64,000 nucleotides of DNA, taken from positions 131,728 through 195,727 of the forward strand of contig QKWP01000609.1 in assembly GCA_003550325.1 (NCBI GenBank), in the 5' to 3' direction. Of the stretch, positions 11,341 to 23,165 are shown piece by piece. The notes below the pieces were generated by a model. The model was not told where the DNA came from. It made no database searches and saw nothing but the letters and a program-made list of their open reading frames with translations. Source of the stretch: Gigaspora rosea. Lineage: Eukaryota > Glomeromycota > Glomeromycetes > Diversisporales > Gigasporaceae. The position numbers and the translations under genes were made by a program. Each line of letters opens with the position of its first letter. Position 1 is the stretch's first letter.

Positions 11341-12249
11341 AAACATATAAAAATTTTATATAGTTGTGAATTTTAAAATTTAAATATTTTGTAACCTACT
11401 TGATCAATTTTAATGATTTTATTATATTATATATAAAACATCTTTTCTACATTTTTATTTAGTAAGTAAAAATTACTAAAATAATAAAAAAAATATTTAG
11501 CTATAGAAGAAAAGAAAATTTCAGAACCATATAAAATATATAGTAATTTGTGCATATTTAATTCTATTCTTCTTAGGCGAATTGGCAATTAAATAATATC
11601 ATTTTGCTATATTATATACTATATTATTTTCTAATCCGTAATTTATATATGACTAAAATTATCAAATGTATTAATTATTGCTCTCTTATATCATATAAGC
11701 AAATATTACAAATTTGAAAAGCTTATTGTAAAATTATTGAAATTCTTTATACTGACAAACTTAATTTCATCGTTATAGCAAAAAAGTATTATATTGATCA
11801 TCGGTCTGTCATCTAGCTCTATTTGGTTCTATTTGGTCCTGGACCGCAGTCTGGTCTGGTTTTTTAAAGACTGGCAGTCTTTTAACCAGGACGGACTGGA
11901 CAGACCGATTAATAGCTCTAGTTACAGATCACGTATCTATTGATTTCTATTAATCTAATTGGTTGTGTTCATATGATTCAAAATTTTGACGAAATTTTGG
12001 GAAAATGCTACAGACAAAGCATACAAGTGACTTATTGACACAGCAGTGGCCCAAGTTAAAGTTAGATTAGAATATATTTTAGGTAATGCTAGTCATTGCT
12101 GTGTAGGGTGTCCAGGATTATGCGAAAGCATAATATGCGCATAATTTACCAATTTTCGCATTGTATATGCTTCGCATAATTTAACCAAAAAAAGCACTCA
12201 GATAGCATGGCGGACATTCAATTTGATTGGCTTGAAGATACTGGGTTAT

Positions 12250-13249
12250 ACAATATAAAAAAATATTTTTAAAGTAACCCTTATTATGAAAAACCATATC
12301 GTCAATTGGCAACTTGTAGTTTCACATAATAAAATTTTTTTAAAACATATTATAGTGCTCTTTAACTCTTTACACATCTTCTGTAAAAAAGATCAGTATA
12401 GATCAAATATCTTAAAAAACTTTATTTAGAGGGCAAATTCAAGCAAGTAATACCATAATACGTATACAATGCATAAGTTAATTGGGTGTTAATCGTTATA
12501 TAAACTTTTTTTTTGTTTCAAACTTAATGCTTTTTCTACAACTAGCATGTGGTAACATTTTACCAATTGATAGCAATTAGAATCCACTTTTTTCAAAGGC
12601 AGTACTTGGAAATTCTAGAATCCTTCTCATGAAGACCAACTTTACCTATTTTTTAGCTTTTTTGATGAGATAAAACGAATCGGGTCTCAGTGTTACATTT
12701 CAAATATAGGTGGCATCTTTGGAGCACGAACTAAAACTACAAACAAGATTTAATACAGGTCTACTAAGCATACTGTGTATGACTTTTATATGTAGGTCAA
12801 AGATCGGAAACATTTATTTCAGTATTAAAAGGTAGTTTTTCCTATATGTAAAAACCAATGAATACAATCTTACAAACAATAAAGACTTTTAAATTAGCAA
12901 AGTATAGAAATCATAACGGGTAAGCATTCTTTATTTTTTAGAATTAATATTTCTTTTGTTTTTATTTAGTATTAAACAATTAAGAATTTAAATATATTTA
13001 TTTCAGGTTTAGAGTTAGTAATAGATTTTGAGTTTGTAGGTATTATTGTTATATAAATTCAGCATTTCATTATATTAATGTTTTGCTAATTAAAATTGGT
13101 TTATTTTAATTGAACTACTAGCTTATTTCAAGTAGAAATAGGGATATCGACGACGCATTAAGGAATTTCAACTTAAGGTTACGGAATATGATGTAATCGA
13201 ATGAATTCCTTTTAATAGATTAAAAAATATTAAATGACTGATAAAGAAA
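12250..13249. other. AT-rich interior of the 12.1-16.8 kb element
   Basis: No ORF above noise. Around 12655-12750 a + strand stretch reads like FFDEIKRIGSQCYISNIGG, a possible coding relic that I do not recognise. Nothing else is supported. Confidence 0.4.
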
Positions 13250-13265
13250 GATTTGGCTCTGTAAC

Positions 13266-14019
13266 GATTTTTTTTTTTTATAAAAAAGGTGAGATCTTGC
13301 TCATATCTTTATTAGTAATTTAATAAGTTACTACAAGGAGTACACTAATTAACAAATTACATGCAAGAATGGGAGCTCAGACTAGTTTATCTGTGACCTA
13401 AACCTACTAGAGTGGTCAAAACTCACCTAGTTTAAGATAGTTAATATGAAGTTAGTGGGAACACTATACTTGATCCAGTTAATGGCCCATAGGTCAAGTT
13501 TTCTAAGGGCTATTCCCACAGAAGAGCAATGGTTCTGATTACTGTGTAATTGGTTGGCTGTCCACATGGGCAGCTATAGGTAAGTAGGAGACATGTTCTT
13601 TGCTTGTTCCGTCTGAAGGGTGTGAGTTTAGAGTCGGATATAGGGTATGAAATACTTTTGGACTGTCTCCATTGGACAAACCTAGAGCAGTAGGGTTTCT
13701 ACAGCTCGTCATAAATTGAGTCAGATATCTGAAGGAGGGATTGTATTATAACCTGGGAGGCTTCATTCGTGGAGAGATTGAATAGGTGTAGGTCTTGTAT
13801 GAGGTATAGTGGAATTAAACCTTTTAGTGTGGTATTGAGGTAGTAGGGTGAAAACTCTAAGGGTTGTGTGCTGAAGGCAGAATATTGAAAGATAGTATTA
13901 ATAAGCTTAGGAATTGAAAGGGCCAGTATGTCCAAATTGATTTTATTAACCGTACGTTGGATGTTAGGATTATCTGGTTGAGTAGTCGTCCGTCAGGACA
14001 TGTTAGCCAGTGGTTTGGG
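13266..14019 (-). mobile_element. 5'-truncated LINE 3' fragment with 16-bp TSD
   Basis: A 754-bp insertion is flanked by perfect copies of GATTTGGCTCTGTAAC (13250-13265 and 14020-14035). It begins with a T-run after GA on the + strand, so the element lies on the minus strand with a poly-A tail. The minus strand reads HWLTCPDGRLLNQII near its 5' end, resembling the Cys/His segment found after the reverse transcriptase of LINE ORF2. No reverse transcriptase remains. Target-primed insertion with truncation explains the structure. Confidence 0.8.
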
Positions 14020-14059
14020 GATTTGGCTCTGTAACATTGTTAAATAGCAAAAGAATATA

Positions 14060-14532
14060 TAGTGTAACCCTACAATAGTCACATTCGCATTAGTCACAAT
14101 CTTGCTATAGTCACCTTAATTTTTCTATTTAGTTATATATACTATATATAAATTTTAAATTTTAGCTCGCATTAGTCACAATCTCGCAATAGGCACATAG
14201 AAAGTCCAATTTTGGAGGACGCTTAAAGCCGGGTCCATCATAAATTTAAATTAACGTTAAGGTTAGAGTCAGTTTAGAGCCTATAGGAGCTAAAATTAGA
14301 AGGCCCTATATGTAAAATCATTCTCCTGACATTTTTTCTTAATGGGCCAAGAAAGGTTTAGATACTCGTTTCTTATATTTCTCACATTTTTACTTTTTTT
14401 GCTTCGTCGGGATGATCCGTGTAAACAAAAACTTTCGACTTTGATTGGTTGTGCGAAATGGAAGATTTTGTGATGGACCTGGCTTTAAGTGACCCCCAAT
14501 TTGGCACATGACTATTGCGGGGTTTGACTGTA
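14060..14532. mobile_element. Pogo-like MITE carrying a nested MITE
   Basis: The right end reads GGGGTTTGACTGTA and the left GTAACCCTACAATAGTCAC, diverged inverted repeats of the ACAGTCAAACC family seen intact at 39026-40589. AGTCACAATCT repeats occur on the left. The element is split by 14212-14499. Confidence 0.6.
14212..14499. mobile_element. MITE with TIRs of about 33 bp, nested
   Basis: The ends CTTAAAGCCGGGTCCATCAT and GTGATGGACCTGGCTTTAAG are inverted repeats. About 290 bp; the family copy is at 6667-7060. It sits inside the pogo-like element 14060-14532. Confidence 0.8.
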
Positions 14533-14579
14533 TTCATAGAGATTTTCATAGCGACAGTAGTAATCTAATTTTTTATATC

Positions 14580-14815
14580 GCTGATCTAGATTATCTAAAA
14601 AAAATAATAATTCTGATTTAGAAAATAGTATTTATAGTGTTTTACCTTAGGTTGCGCTATAAGTATTAATTAAACAACCATATTCAATAGCAGCTGACAT
14701 TTATAGTTTTGGTATTATTATAACTGAGATATCTACAGGAAGACCTTATTTTAATATTGAGTATGATGGATCGTTAGCTAAAATCAGTACCGAACTTAAA
14801 ATCGTTAAAATTTAA
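14580..14815 (+). pseudogene. Protein kinase C-lobe relic (TKL style)
   Basis: The + strand reads SIAADIYSFGIIITEISTGR followed by PYFN and DGSLA. This matches kinase subdomain IX (the conserved Asp of D-I-Y-S-F-G stabilises the catalytic loop) and the start of subdomain X. Upstream, a DLDYLKK stretch sits where DFGLSKK would be, and VLP...V where an activation-segment APE box would be. In-frame stops and the missing N-lobe show that it is a decayed copy. Such kinases are hugely amplified in Glomeromycotina. It lies inside the 12.1-16.8 kb hAT-type element and may have been captured by it. Confidence 0.75.
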
Positions 14816-16240
14816 ATAAGTATTGGTAGTGTTTTTTTTTTTGTTTTATCATTTATTGTTTTTTTTACTTTTTGTAAATAGAATTGGCTCTGGAATTGGA
14901 ATTGTCAAAATTATAGCTAGATACTTTCGAGGTAGTAATGGTAGTATTTTTTTCTTTATTTATTGATTTTCTTTCTCTCTATCTTTGTAAGTAGAATCAG
15001 CTCTGGACTTGGAATACCGACATATCAACAACCCCTCAAGAAGGACAAAATATTGAAGAATGGGAAAAGAATGCTAAGAATGGAGAGGTTAAAACTAAGA
15101 ATAACGTTTCTAGCCTAGTAGCCAGTCCTATAGATGGCGCTTTGAATTCGTTTGATTGAAGCACTAAACAGAAGGAGATCAAAGAGTGATAACTGTCCAC
15201 TAGGCTTTAAAAAGGGTCATAAAAAAAGCAAAAGCAGCAAAATGATTTTAAATTTTGATCCAGGCATGTCTTTGGTTGATTTAAAATTCTTTCATCAATT
15301 ATAATTTTTTTTAATTTGAATGATATTATTTAACATAGATGTGTATGAAGGATCAACTCGTATTCTTGATATCTTTAATTTCTTTCTATCCTTCAAAACA
15401 CATCATCTTCATGAAATTTTCCAAGAATACGAAAATAGCTATGGTAGTTACCATATCAAGTGGAAAATGATACTCGTGCTCTAATTATTTTTGAACACCC
15501 TGTGACCAGTAATTTCTTGTGTACCTTCTTAACATACTAATTCATATACAAAAGTGTTAATTTAAAATAAACAAATTGATTATTTTTGATAATTAGCACA
15601 TAAAGCATATTTGGATAATATCTGCTACCATTAAACTATATGAATCGTTAGAATTGAGACTGAATATGTTAAATGTTAGGATAAGTATCGGTGGTGATTC
15701 TTTTTTCTAGCATTTAATTATTTTTCTTTTTCTCTTTCTTTTTTTTGCAAGTCAAATTGGAAGTCACAATCATTCGAGAACTTGGAATGGTACATATGTT
15801 CTTTAGAAGATGTTAGGTTTAATAGAAACCGTTTTATATATATGATAGTACGATAAAATAGATTTGTTAATTATATGGATTTTTAAAAAAATATTAATAA
15901 AGAATGTGTAACTTGTTACCAAAAACCTTTTTAATTAAGTTCTTGCATTTTGTAAGTTATATTATAATTTGGATAAAAATTTAGTTTTTATAATGTGAAA
16001 TTTTTAATATAAAATTGTAATATTTAAATTGTGCCCGTTGATTGGTTGGGTTGCTTAACAATTATCTATACGAAACGTGTATCACATAATTATAAAACAG
16101 GTTTATAATTGGCCAACTCCCTCACGATCAAACCCGTGCATTTCTGAAAAATAAGAAAGTTCTACCATACTATATTAAATATCTAAATTTATATAATGAT
16201 CTATATTGCATATTTGTTTACTTATTGACTTTTTTTAACC
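14816..16240. other. AT-rich stretch with faint coding relics
   Basis: Short open stretches, for example near 15330-15480 (+), reading IDVYEGSTRILDIFNFF, look once-coding but I do not recognise them. The region may be the rest of the decayed kinase-linked locus. No intact ORF. Confidence 0.35.
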
Positions 16241-16242
16241 AA

Positions 16243-16417
16243 TTACTGTAAATTACCATGGAAATACCCCCTTGACCGGTACCCCCCTTGATTTAGACCA
16301 GGTCTATTTCAAGTTTATCACAATTTTATTGGCTGATTTGTAAAAAAAAACCTGTATAAACCTGTTTTGCTAATTTTAGTTTATAGCCCACCCGGGTATT
16401 TTACACAGTATTTTAAG
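16243..16417. repeat. Short MITE-like element
   Basis: TACTGTAAATTACCATGG on the left and GGGTATTTTACACAGTA on the right are inverted. The core is GC-richer (CCCCCTTGACCGGTACC). Confidence 0.5.
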
Positions 16418-16829
16418 TAAAACAAATGTCCGCCATGCTCACTCAGATCACGTGGCTGAAATATGATTGGTTGGTTTAAATTCATTTGGAACTTAATTGT
16501 AATTTGAAGACAGAGTAATATATGTTCCAAAAAGTTCTGATACAGAAAATGAATGAACCTAAATTACGAGCATGGTCGAAGTAAAATTTTTAGTAAGCGT
16601 TCGAAAAATTTAATTATGAAGAATAGAAACAAAGAAACAACTATACAGTGCACAATAATAAAAAATTGCATAATTGATCGCATAAATTTAAATTTATTTC
16701 ACATTTATCGCATAATTAACCTCAAATCGCACGTATAATTTACCTCATCGCACTGCATAATTTTGGACACCCTATTGCTATATCTATAAGTCACGTGTTG
16801 CTATGTTAGTAGGAATTTAGACAATAAGT

Positions 16830-19366
16830 CAAAGTCACATGAATCACATAACACAGTCCGAATTATGCAATTTAATTTCTTATAGCTGATTTCAAAATTA
16901 GTGGGACAAGTGAGAAAATTTTTGTTGATCCGCAATAAATTTTTGGTAACTACATTTACCAAAAATTTTATAGTTTTTCGATAAGGAAGCTTCCAGAAAT
17001 TAGCTGATTTCTGTGTGGGTGGGCGGGTTAGCTGAAGTATCAGGTGTAATTCCAGCCAAAATTTCATAATTCCGGCCAAAGTTGCAAAATTATTTTTGAC
17101 CAAAATTATAGATTTATTAATAATATTTGATAATTAATAACTTTTAAACTACTGGACCAAATTTGATGATTCAACTACCAAAATGATCTTCTTAATGAGA
17201 GGGTTCTAATGAGTCCAAAATCGTTAAAATCCAATCACAGGATTCTGTGATCAGAATTGATTTGTTTATTATAAAGTTTTATAATTTGTTAAATAATTAT
17301 AGCAATACAAATTTATTTCGATCTTAGGATCCTGTAATTGGATTCTAACAATTTTGGGCTTTTTAGAATCCTCTCATTGAGAGGATTATTTTGGTAGTAA
17401 AATCATCGAAATTGGTCTAGTATATCAGAAGTTATTAACAATTAAAAATTAATTTTTAATTGTTAATAACTTCTAATCTACTGGGCCAATTTCGATGATT
17501 TTATTACCAAAATGATCCTCTTAATGAGAAGATTCTAATAAGCCCAAAATTGTTAAAATCCAATCACAGGGTCCTGTGATCAAAATAAATTTGTGTTGCT
17601 ATAAATGGGTTATAATTATTTAATAAATTATATAACTTTTATAGAACACAAATTTATTCCGATCACAGGATCCTAAGATTGAAATAAATTTGTGTTACTA
17701 TAAATAGATTATAATTAGATATAGGTTTGGTCAGCTAGGTCAGCTATCGGTCAGCTATCATCGACTATCGACTACTAACTGTCTATAGCCAATAAATTAT
17801 TTGATCAATTTCTTAATCAATTTTTCAATCAAACATATAAACAAGTGCAAATACTTATATTTTTATATATTATATAGTTATACATATTAGAGTACTCTAG
17901 CCATAGCGAAAAAAAAGTTTGGGCCACATGCTGTAAACAAAAGCCAATCAAAATAATCAAAATATTAAAGATCTGATCTACATTTCAAAACAATCTAATT
18001 TTGGTCAAATTTGTACAGTAGATCATTTGGCCTATTGGAGATGAGTTTAAAACCACAATAGAGGGTCCACTAAAGCGAAGTAAATTACGTCATAATTAAT
18101 TAATCAAATTGTTAAAATTTTATGAACCCGGATCAGCTCAACGAAGCAAAACAAGAGAAAAAAAGAGAAAAATGCAAAAAATAGAAGAAACAGTAGTCAA
18201 AACTCACCTTGGAGCATTACCAAAACATGTCAGAAAAGTAACTTTATCTATAATTTAACCTAAGGTGGGCCCTAACCCAATGTTAATAAAAAATACTATA
18301 GCACGTGATTTGCCGATCCCCCACTATAGGGCAAATTTTTGACCATCAAAATTTTCACTATCACGTGATTTTTAGCCAATAAAATAATGAGAGCAGGTGT
18401 AATATAACACAAGCGGAAGATCTAAACAAACGATCACTTTTTCAGAAATCACCTTTCGCACTCTAACAAAAAAAATTCCTTGAGCAATTCTACTAATGTT
18501 TTGTTAATATCAAGCCCTATAGGAACCCTAGCACTAACTTAAAATGATCTTGAAGTTTTTGGGCATAGTCACGTGACAGTAAAAAAGTGACAGCGACCCT
18601 GGGGAAGATGGAAGATGCTAAGGTATTTTTTTCAATAATTCTATATAATTTGCACACTTTATGCTAAATTATAATATATCAGCCAGGAAATAAAAAATTT
18701 AGTATCAGCTAACCGGTCAGCTAAGCTGTTATAGTTGACTACATCAACTACGACTATAGCTGATCGGTTAGCCGACTATTAGCTAACGAACCCATCCCTA
18801 GTTATAATTATTATATTTAATAAATTATAGAACTTTTATAGTAACACAAATCTATTCTGATCACAGGGTCCTGTGATTGGATTTTAACGATTTTGGGCTT
18901 GTCAGAATCCTCACATTGAGAGAATTATTTTGGTAGTTAAATCATCAAATTTGGTTTATTAGATCAAAAGTTATTTACTATTAAATGTTATATTTAACTT
19001 TTTAATAATCATAAAATCTGATTGGCTAATTGGGGTATCAGATATAGGCAGGTGGGGTAGGGGTAAGGTAGGCTTATAGTAAACAAAAATCAGCTAATTT
19101 TTGGAAGCCCCTAATATAATTTTTGGCTAAAATTATTATTACGGTATTGATTGTTTTGATTTGCAGACTGATCCGGGATGTTTTGTTACAAAACATTCCG
19201 GATTAGTTCAAAAATCAAAACAAACAATTCCATGATAATAATTTCAGCTAAAAATTATATTATTGAAAAACTATAAAATTTTCGGTAAATGTAGTTACTA
19301 AAAATTTACGGCAGATCAACAAAAATTTTCTCACATGTCCCACTAATTTTGAAATCAGATGTAATG
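16830..19366. mobile_element. Foldback element with arms of about 100 bp and nested insertions
   Basis: The left arm 16884-16985 (GATTTCAAAATTAGTGGGAC...) and the right arm 19265-19362 (...GTCCCACTAATTTTGAAATC) are near reverse complements. The interior holds several copies, in both orientations, of a unit with CGATTTTGGGCTT and CATTGAGAGGATTATTTTGG (about 17190, 17360, 17530, 18890), also seen at 47225-47605. A hAT-type MITE (17716-18800) is inserted. Confidence 0.75.
17716..18800. mobile_element. hAT-type MITE with diverged TSD
   Basis: Ends TAGATATAGGTTTGG and CCAAACC-like (reverse complement of the right end: TAGGGATGGGTTCG), flanked by ATTATAAT (17708-17715) and GTTATAAT (18801-18808), 7 of 8 matching. 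Subterminal GGTCAGCTA / TAGCTGATCGGTTAGC repeats. The interior includes a TCAGGTGTAA-family end near 18395 and no transposase. Confidence 0.75.
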
Positions 19367-19652
19367 CCCAAATTTTTTGCTATATTAATCACATGATTTT
19401 AAAAGTGCATGCAAAATGTGTGACAGATTATGCATGTTGTCAATCATACATCTGAAATGTGCAAAATTCTTTAAAGTTCATATATATATAGGTTAGGGTT
19501 GGGTTAGGATTTGATATTAATAAAATGTATAGTAAAATCATTCAAGGAAGACTTTTTATTAAAGCTTGAAAGATAGATTTTTATGCAGTTTGATTACTTT
19601 TTGGCAAAATAAACGTTTGTTTTGAGTTTCTTGAATTGTATAATGTTACACC
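19357..19652. mobile_element. MITE of the AGGTGTAA family
   Basis: Inserted at the edge of the foldback arm: AGATGTAATGCCC at the left and GTTACACCTAATA at the right, with TTGAAATC repeated on both sides. A degenerate partial copy of its interior (ATGCATGTTGTTGATCACACATCTG) lies at 19915-20100. Confidence 0.65.
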
Positions 19653-20300
19653 TAATATTGAAATCTGATTGGTAATCTGGCATTAACCTGTCATACATTT
19701 TATACATGCGGTCATTAGGCCTCCGCATGGGCCGGGTAGGACCAGGTAGCAGTAATAATCTAACCCTACCTGTAATAAGAGTAAAAGTAAGATTAAAATA
19801 ATTTTTATTTTTAATTCGTAAATTATATTTATAGTTGTTAATTCAATGATTAATATTATGATTAGCTTTTTTTATAACTTTTTTTTTTGTATAAGATTTT
19901 TTATGATTTTTACTGAGGGTTATGCATGTTGTTGATCACACATCTGAAATATACATATTTAGATTAACATTTGTATTAAGTTAGATATTATCAGCAATAT
20001 ATATAATAAAATCACTCAAGAAAATGTTTATTAAAGTACAAAAATGGTTTCTTATTTGAGAAATAACCGATTTTTGACAAACGACCGAGTTTTTCTGATT
20101 GTAATCTGATTGGTAGTCTGGCACTAACCGGACTTGCTGATTTTTTTATTTTTTGTATAACTGTTCTAAACTTTTGGAGGCAACTATACATAACTAGTGG
20201 AGCAATCCAGTTAATAATAAAGCATTTAATCCACTTCAGCGCAATCCAAAAGCGAGTTATATGTTTTACTAATGCCTGGAGTACTTCATTAACATCCTTA
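19653..20300. other. Intervening repeat-derived sequence
   Basis: Holds the partial MITE copy at 19915-20100 and otherwise AT-rich sequence. No ORF or RNA gene seen. Confidence 0.5.
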
Positions 20301-20308
20301 TATGTAAC

Positions 20309-21169
20309 TAGAGTTGCAGGTGAAACTTATTTTTAATGCCGCAGCGATTTTCACCAATCACCAATCAACTTTGGTGATACTGGTGGTAGTGGTGTAACTG
20401 GTTATATTAGAGAAACTGGTGATATTGGTAAAACTGGTAAAGCTGATATTGTAAAACTGGTAATATTACCATATATTGCCAAAAATAAGCCACCTCTGAA
20501 AATAAGCTACTCCTCTTTTAGTCAAAAAACTCAAAAACATCCTTGATCTGAAAATAAGCTACCCATGATAGATGATAGTTGCTACATTATAAAGTCCCAA
20601 CTTTACTATGCAAATTGATAAATTTTACTTAAATTAACTTATTCAAAAATCAAAATAAACATATTCTAAAAGTTTTAACAAAATTGAAAAACTTTTAATT
20701 AATTGGATTTTAATTTTTACATTCAACAAAAAAATTATATTAATAAAATACATTCATTAAGCTTAAAAATTAAAAGTCAAATAATAAAATGTGCTTCAAT
20801 TTTGATAAAACTTTTAGTATATATATATTTTAGTTTTTCAAACAAGTTTACTTAAGCACCAATAATCAATTTATATAGTAGAATCCAGACTTTACAATGT
20901 AATAACTATTTGCAATTGTCCAAAAATCTAAAAATAAGCTACTACAGATTTTGTGTTCAAAATCTTCAAAAAAGATAGCTTATTTTGAAAACATATAGTA
21001 GTAATATTACCAGTTTTACCAATATTACAGTTTAACCAATATTACCGGTTTTACTAATATTACTAGGTTTACTAATATTACAAGCTTCACCAATGCTACT
21101 ACTATTAAAGTGCACTAGTTTCACCAGTTTTATTTGGTAAAATTAATTAGTTTTAACTATAACTCTATA
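20309..21169. mobile_element. hAT-type MITE built of triplet-like repeats, with nested MITE
   Basis: Starts TAGAGTTGCAGGTGAAACT, ends ACTATAACTCTA, flanked by TATGTAAC (20301-20308) and TATGTGAC (21170-21177), 7 of 8. The left interior is a GGTGATATTGGTAAAACTGG-like array, mirrored on the right by CCAGTTTTACCAATATTAC. About 20475-20990 is a second element inserted between the mirrored halves. A related end occurs at 58500-58536. Confidence 0.8.
20475..20990. mobile_element. AAAATAAGCTAC-family MITE
   Basis: The left side reads CTGAAAATAAGCTAC and the right GATAGCTTATTTTGAAAACA, inverted ends. The related copy is 42418-42717 (CTGAAAATAAGCTACC / GGTAGCTTATTTTTGAAC). Confidence 0.65.
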
Positions 21170-21177
21170 TGTGACTT

Positions 21178-22429
21178 CTGTAATTTGATGGATAAATATT
21201 TTTTTTATTACTTAATACTTTACTAAAAAAAATAAGAATATTTTTATGTTATACCTAATCTAGCTAATAAATATTAGTTTTCTATATTATACCTGGTCGA
21301 TCCAATTAGAATTTAGAATTTGCTACTATTGCTCTACCTATATAAGCAGTTTTGACTCTATTCAATATTGTTACAAAGTTTGATTTTGTCATATATAATA
21401 ATCAAAACATATTATTAACCAATTAAATCATTAAAAAATTTAATTAAGATTTTTCAAAATTTAATATACAAACTAACTCAAATATATTGTTAGCAATAAC
21501 CTCTAAGTACAAAATAATTTATAGGTTCAAACCATTAGCATTTGTACAATCTTCACCTTATTCTAAACCAAAACAATATAGTTTGCTAATTAATTATTAA
21601 GCAAAAAATATTTATGCATTAGATCCACAATGACTGAGAAACGCTATCTTGTTAAAAGATTTTTTTCAAAAAGACCTTGTTAGTTATAAAAAAATTAAGC
21701 TCAATATAATAAAATTTACCTTATTGCAAACCACTTTTTTAGCCTTCTTTTGAGCAAGTCACATTTTATCAAAATGCATTTATAGTTTTTATTAAAAATA
21801 TCTTGGTTTTAATAGGTATTCAATAGGTACAAAACAAGTTTCTATTAATATTTTTTTTGAAAATATATTTATTTATCTTTTTGCACATGTGCTTTTTTTC
21901 TGGTATAATCCTATACAACAAAAGTATTCATTTTAGAGTAAAGCTAGAGAACAAAAATTGAAACAATTAGTCAATTATAATCATTGGGACATCAGACAAG
22001 ATCCAAAATTAAGAACTATAAGATATATTTTATTTATGGAAAATAAGGGTTCTTATGGAGTTAGCTTTAGTTGGTTTCAATCTGAACTTAAAGAGAACAA
22101 ATGCATTTTTCACTATAGCAGTACTATTTGTAAATTTATAGCAGATTCTGAAAAATTTTTTGGACAGTATAAATTTTGTTAGTTATTATAATTATCCTCT
22201 CCTACAATTATCTCCTATACAATCACAAACTTTATACAATTACATAATATTTTGATACTATTTTTTTATTATTAAAAACACTTCTATATAATTACAAAAG
22301 GCTTATAATTACTATTATATTTTTTTAGAATTTGTTGAATAATTTTATAATAAGATTACATCTTCACAAATATATTTATATATGTTTTGTTCGTAAATAG
22401 TTACTATATAGAAAAGTTACAATTTTACT
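21178..22429. other. AT-rich spacer with one weak ORF
   Basis: An open frame 21958-22182 (+, 74 codons, with VNYNHWDIRQDPKLRTIRY) could be a decayed exon. It has no recognisable domain and no clear splice sites. The remainder is low-complexity A/T sequence with TATATAATTACA motifs like those of the pogo-type elements. Confidence 0.4.
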
Positions 22430-22439
22430 AATTAAATCA

Positions 22440-23165
22440 ATTTTTATGCAATAATTAAAGTTGTTCAGAAGAATAAAATACAAAACTTCAAAATTTTTAT
22501 ACAAATTAGATAACTTTTTATTAATACATTTTTATTTTACATATCAACAAATATAGCTAAAAAATTTGTAATTTTTTAAAGAAATATAAAATAAAAATAT
22601 ATTAATGAAATATTAACTGATTTATATAAAAATTTTAAAGTAAATGTATTTTGTCCTTTTGACAATATTTGTTATTGCAAAATAATTGATTTGCATTGTA
22701 TTATTTTGACTTTTATATATAGCAACAATCAATGATCATATATAAGAATTTTTAAAATTTATTTTAAAATAATTTAATATACAATTATTTATTATCGCTA
22801 TATATAAAATTTAAAATAATATACTATATAAATTAATCATTATATAATAAAAGTCATTCGGAAAATAAAATATATCTATTCTAAAATTTTTATAAAAATT
22901 AGATAACTTTTTATTAGTACAGTTTTCATTTTACATATTAATGAATATAGCTAAAAATTTGTAATTTTTTTTAAAAAAATGTAAAATAAAAAGTGTATAA
23001 TAAAATATTAACTGATTTATATAATAATTTTAGGGTAAATATATTTTGTTTTTCTAAACAATATTTTTATTGCATAATAATTAATTTGCATAGTAGTGTT
23101 TTGTCTTTATATATAGCAATAATCAATAATTATATATAAAAATTTTTTAAAATTTATTTAAATTT
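22440..23165. repeat. Tandem pair of repeats of about 410 bp
   Basis: Two similar units, about 22440-22845 and 22850-23165. Each contains GTTCAGAAGAATAAAATA-like sequence, TTAGATAACTTTTTATTA, AATATAGCTAAAAA and AATATTAACTGATTTATATA. Each unit is internally palindromic. An inverted relative lies at 38600-38995. Confidence 0.7.

Larger units (their letters stand above)
8208..11920. mobile_element. hAT element relic with nested insertions
   Basis: The left end TAGGGCTATTAATAGGTCCG and the right end (reverse complement TAGAGCTATTAATCGGTCTG) are inverted repeats with subterminal CCGGTCC palindromes. Flanks GTTACAAA (8200-8207) and GTTACAGA (11921-11928) match at 7 of 8, a diverged hAT target duplication. 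It holds a transposase C-terminal fragment (8704-8856) and at least four insertions: 8546-8693, 8971-10232 with 9050-10081 inside it, 10448-10816 and 11201-11340. Most of the transposase is gone, so it is long dead. Confidence 0.85.
12104..16774. mobile_element. Large diverged hAT-type element enclosing other insertions
   Basis: The left end TAGGGTGTCCAGGATTATGCG and right end GCATAATTTTGGACACCCTA are inverted repeats of the family seen at 7515-7907. Flanks TTGCTGTG and TTGCTATA agree at 6 of 8. Subterminal sequence (GCATGGCGGACATT on the left, ATGTCCGCCATGC on the right) is also inverted. Inside lie a LINE fragment, nested MITEs and a kinase relic. It could be one transposition event carrying host sequence, or two ends brought together by later insertions. 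Confidence 0.7.

Noticed and set aside
16801-17103. 100-codon minus ORF
   Set aside because: It coincides with the inverted arm of the foldback element and has no protein features.
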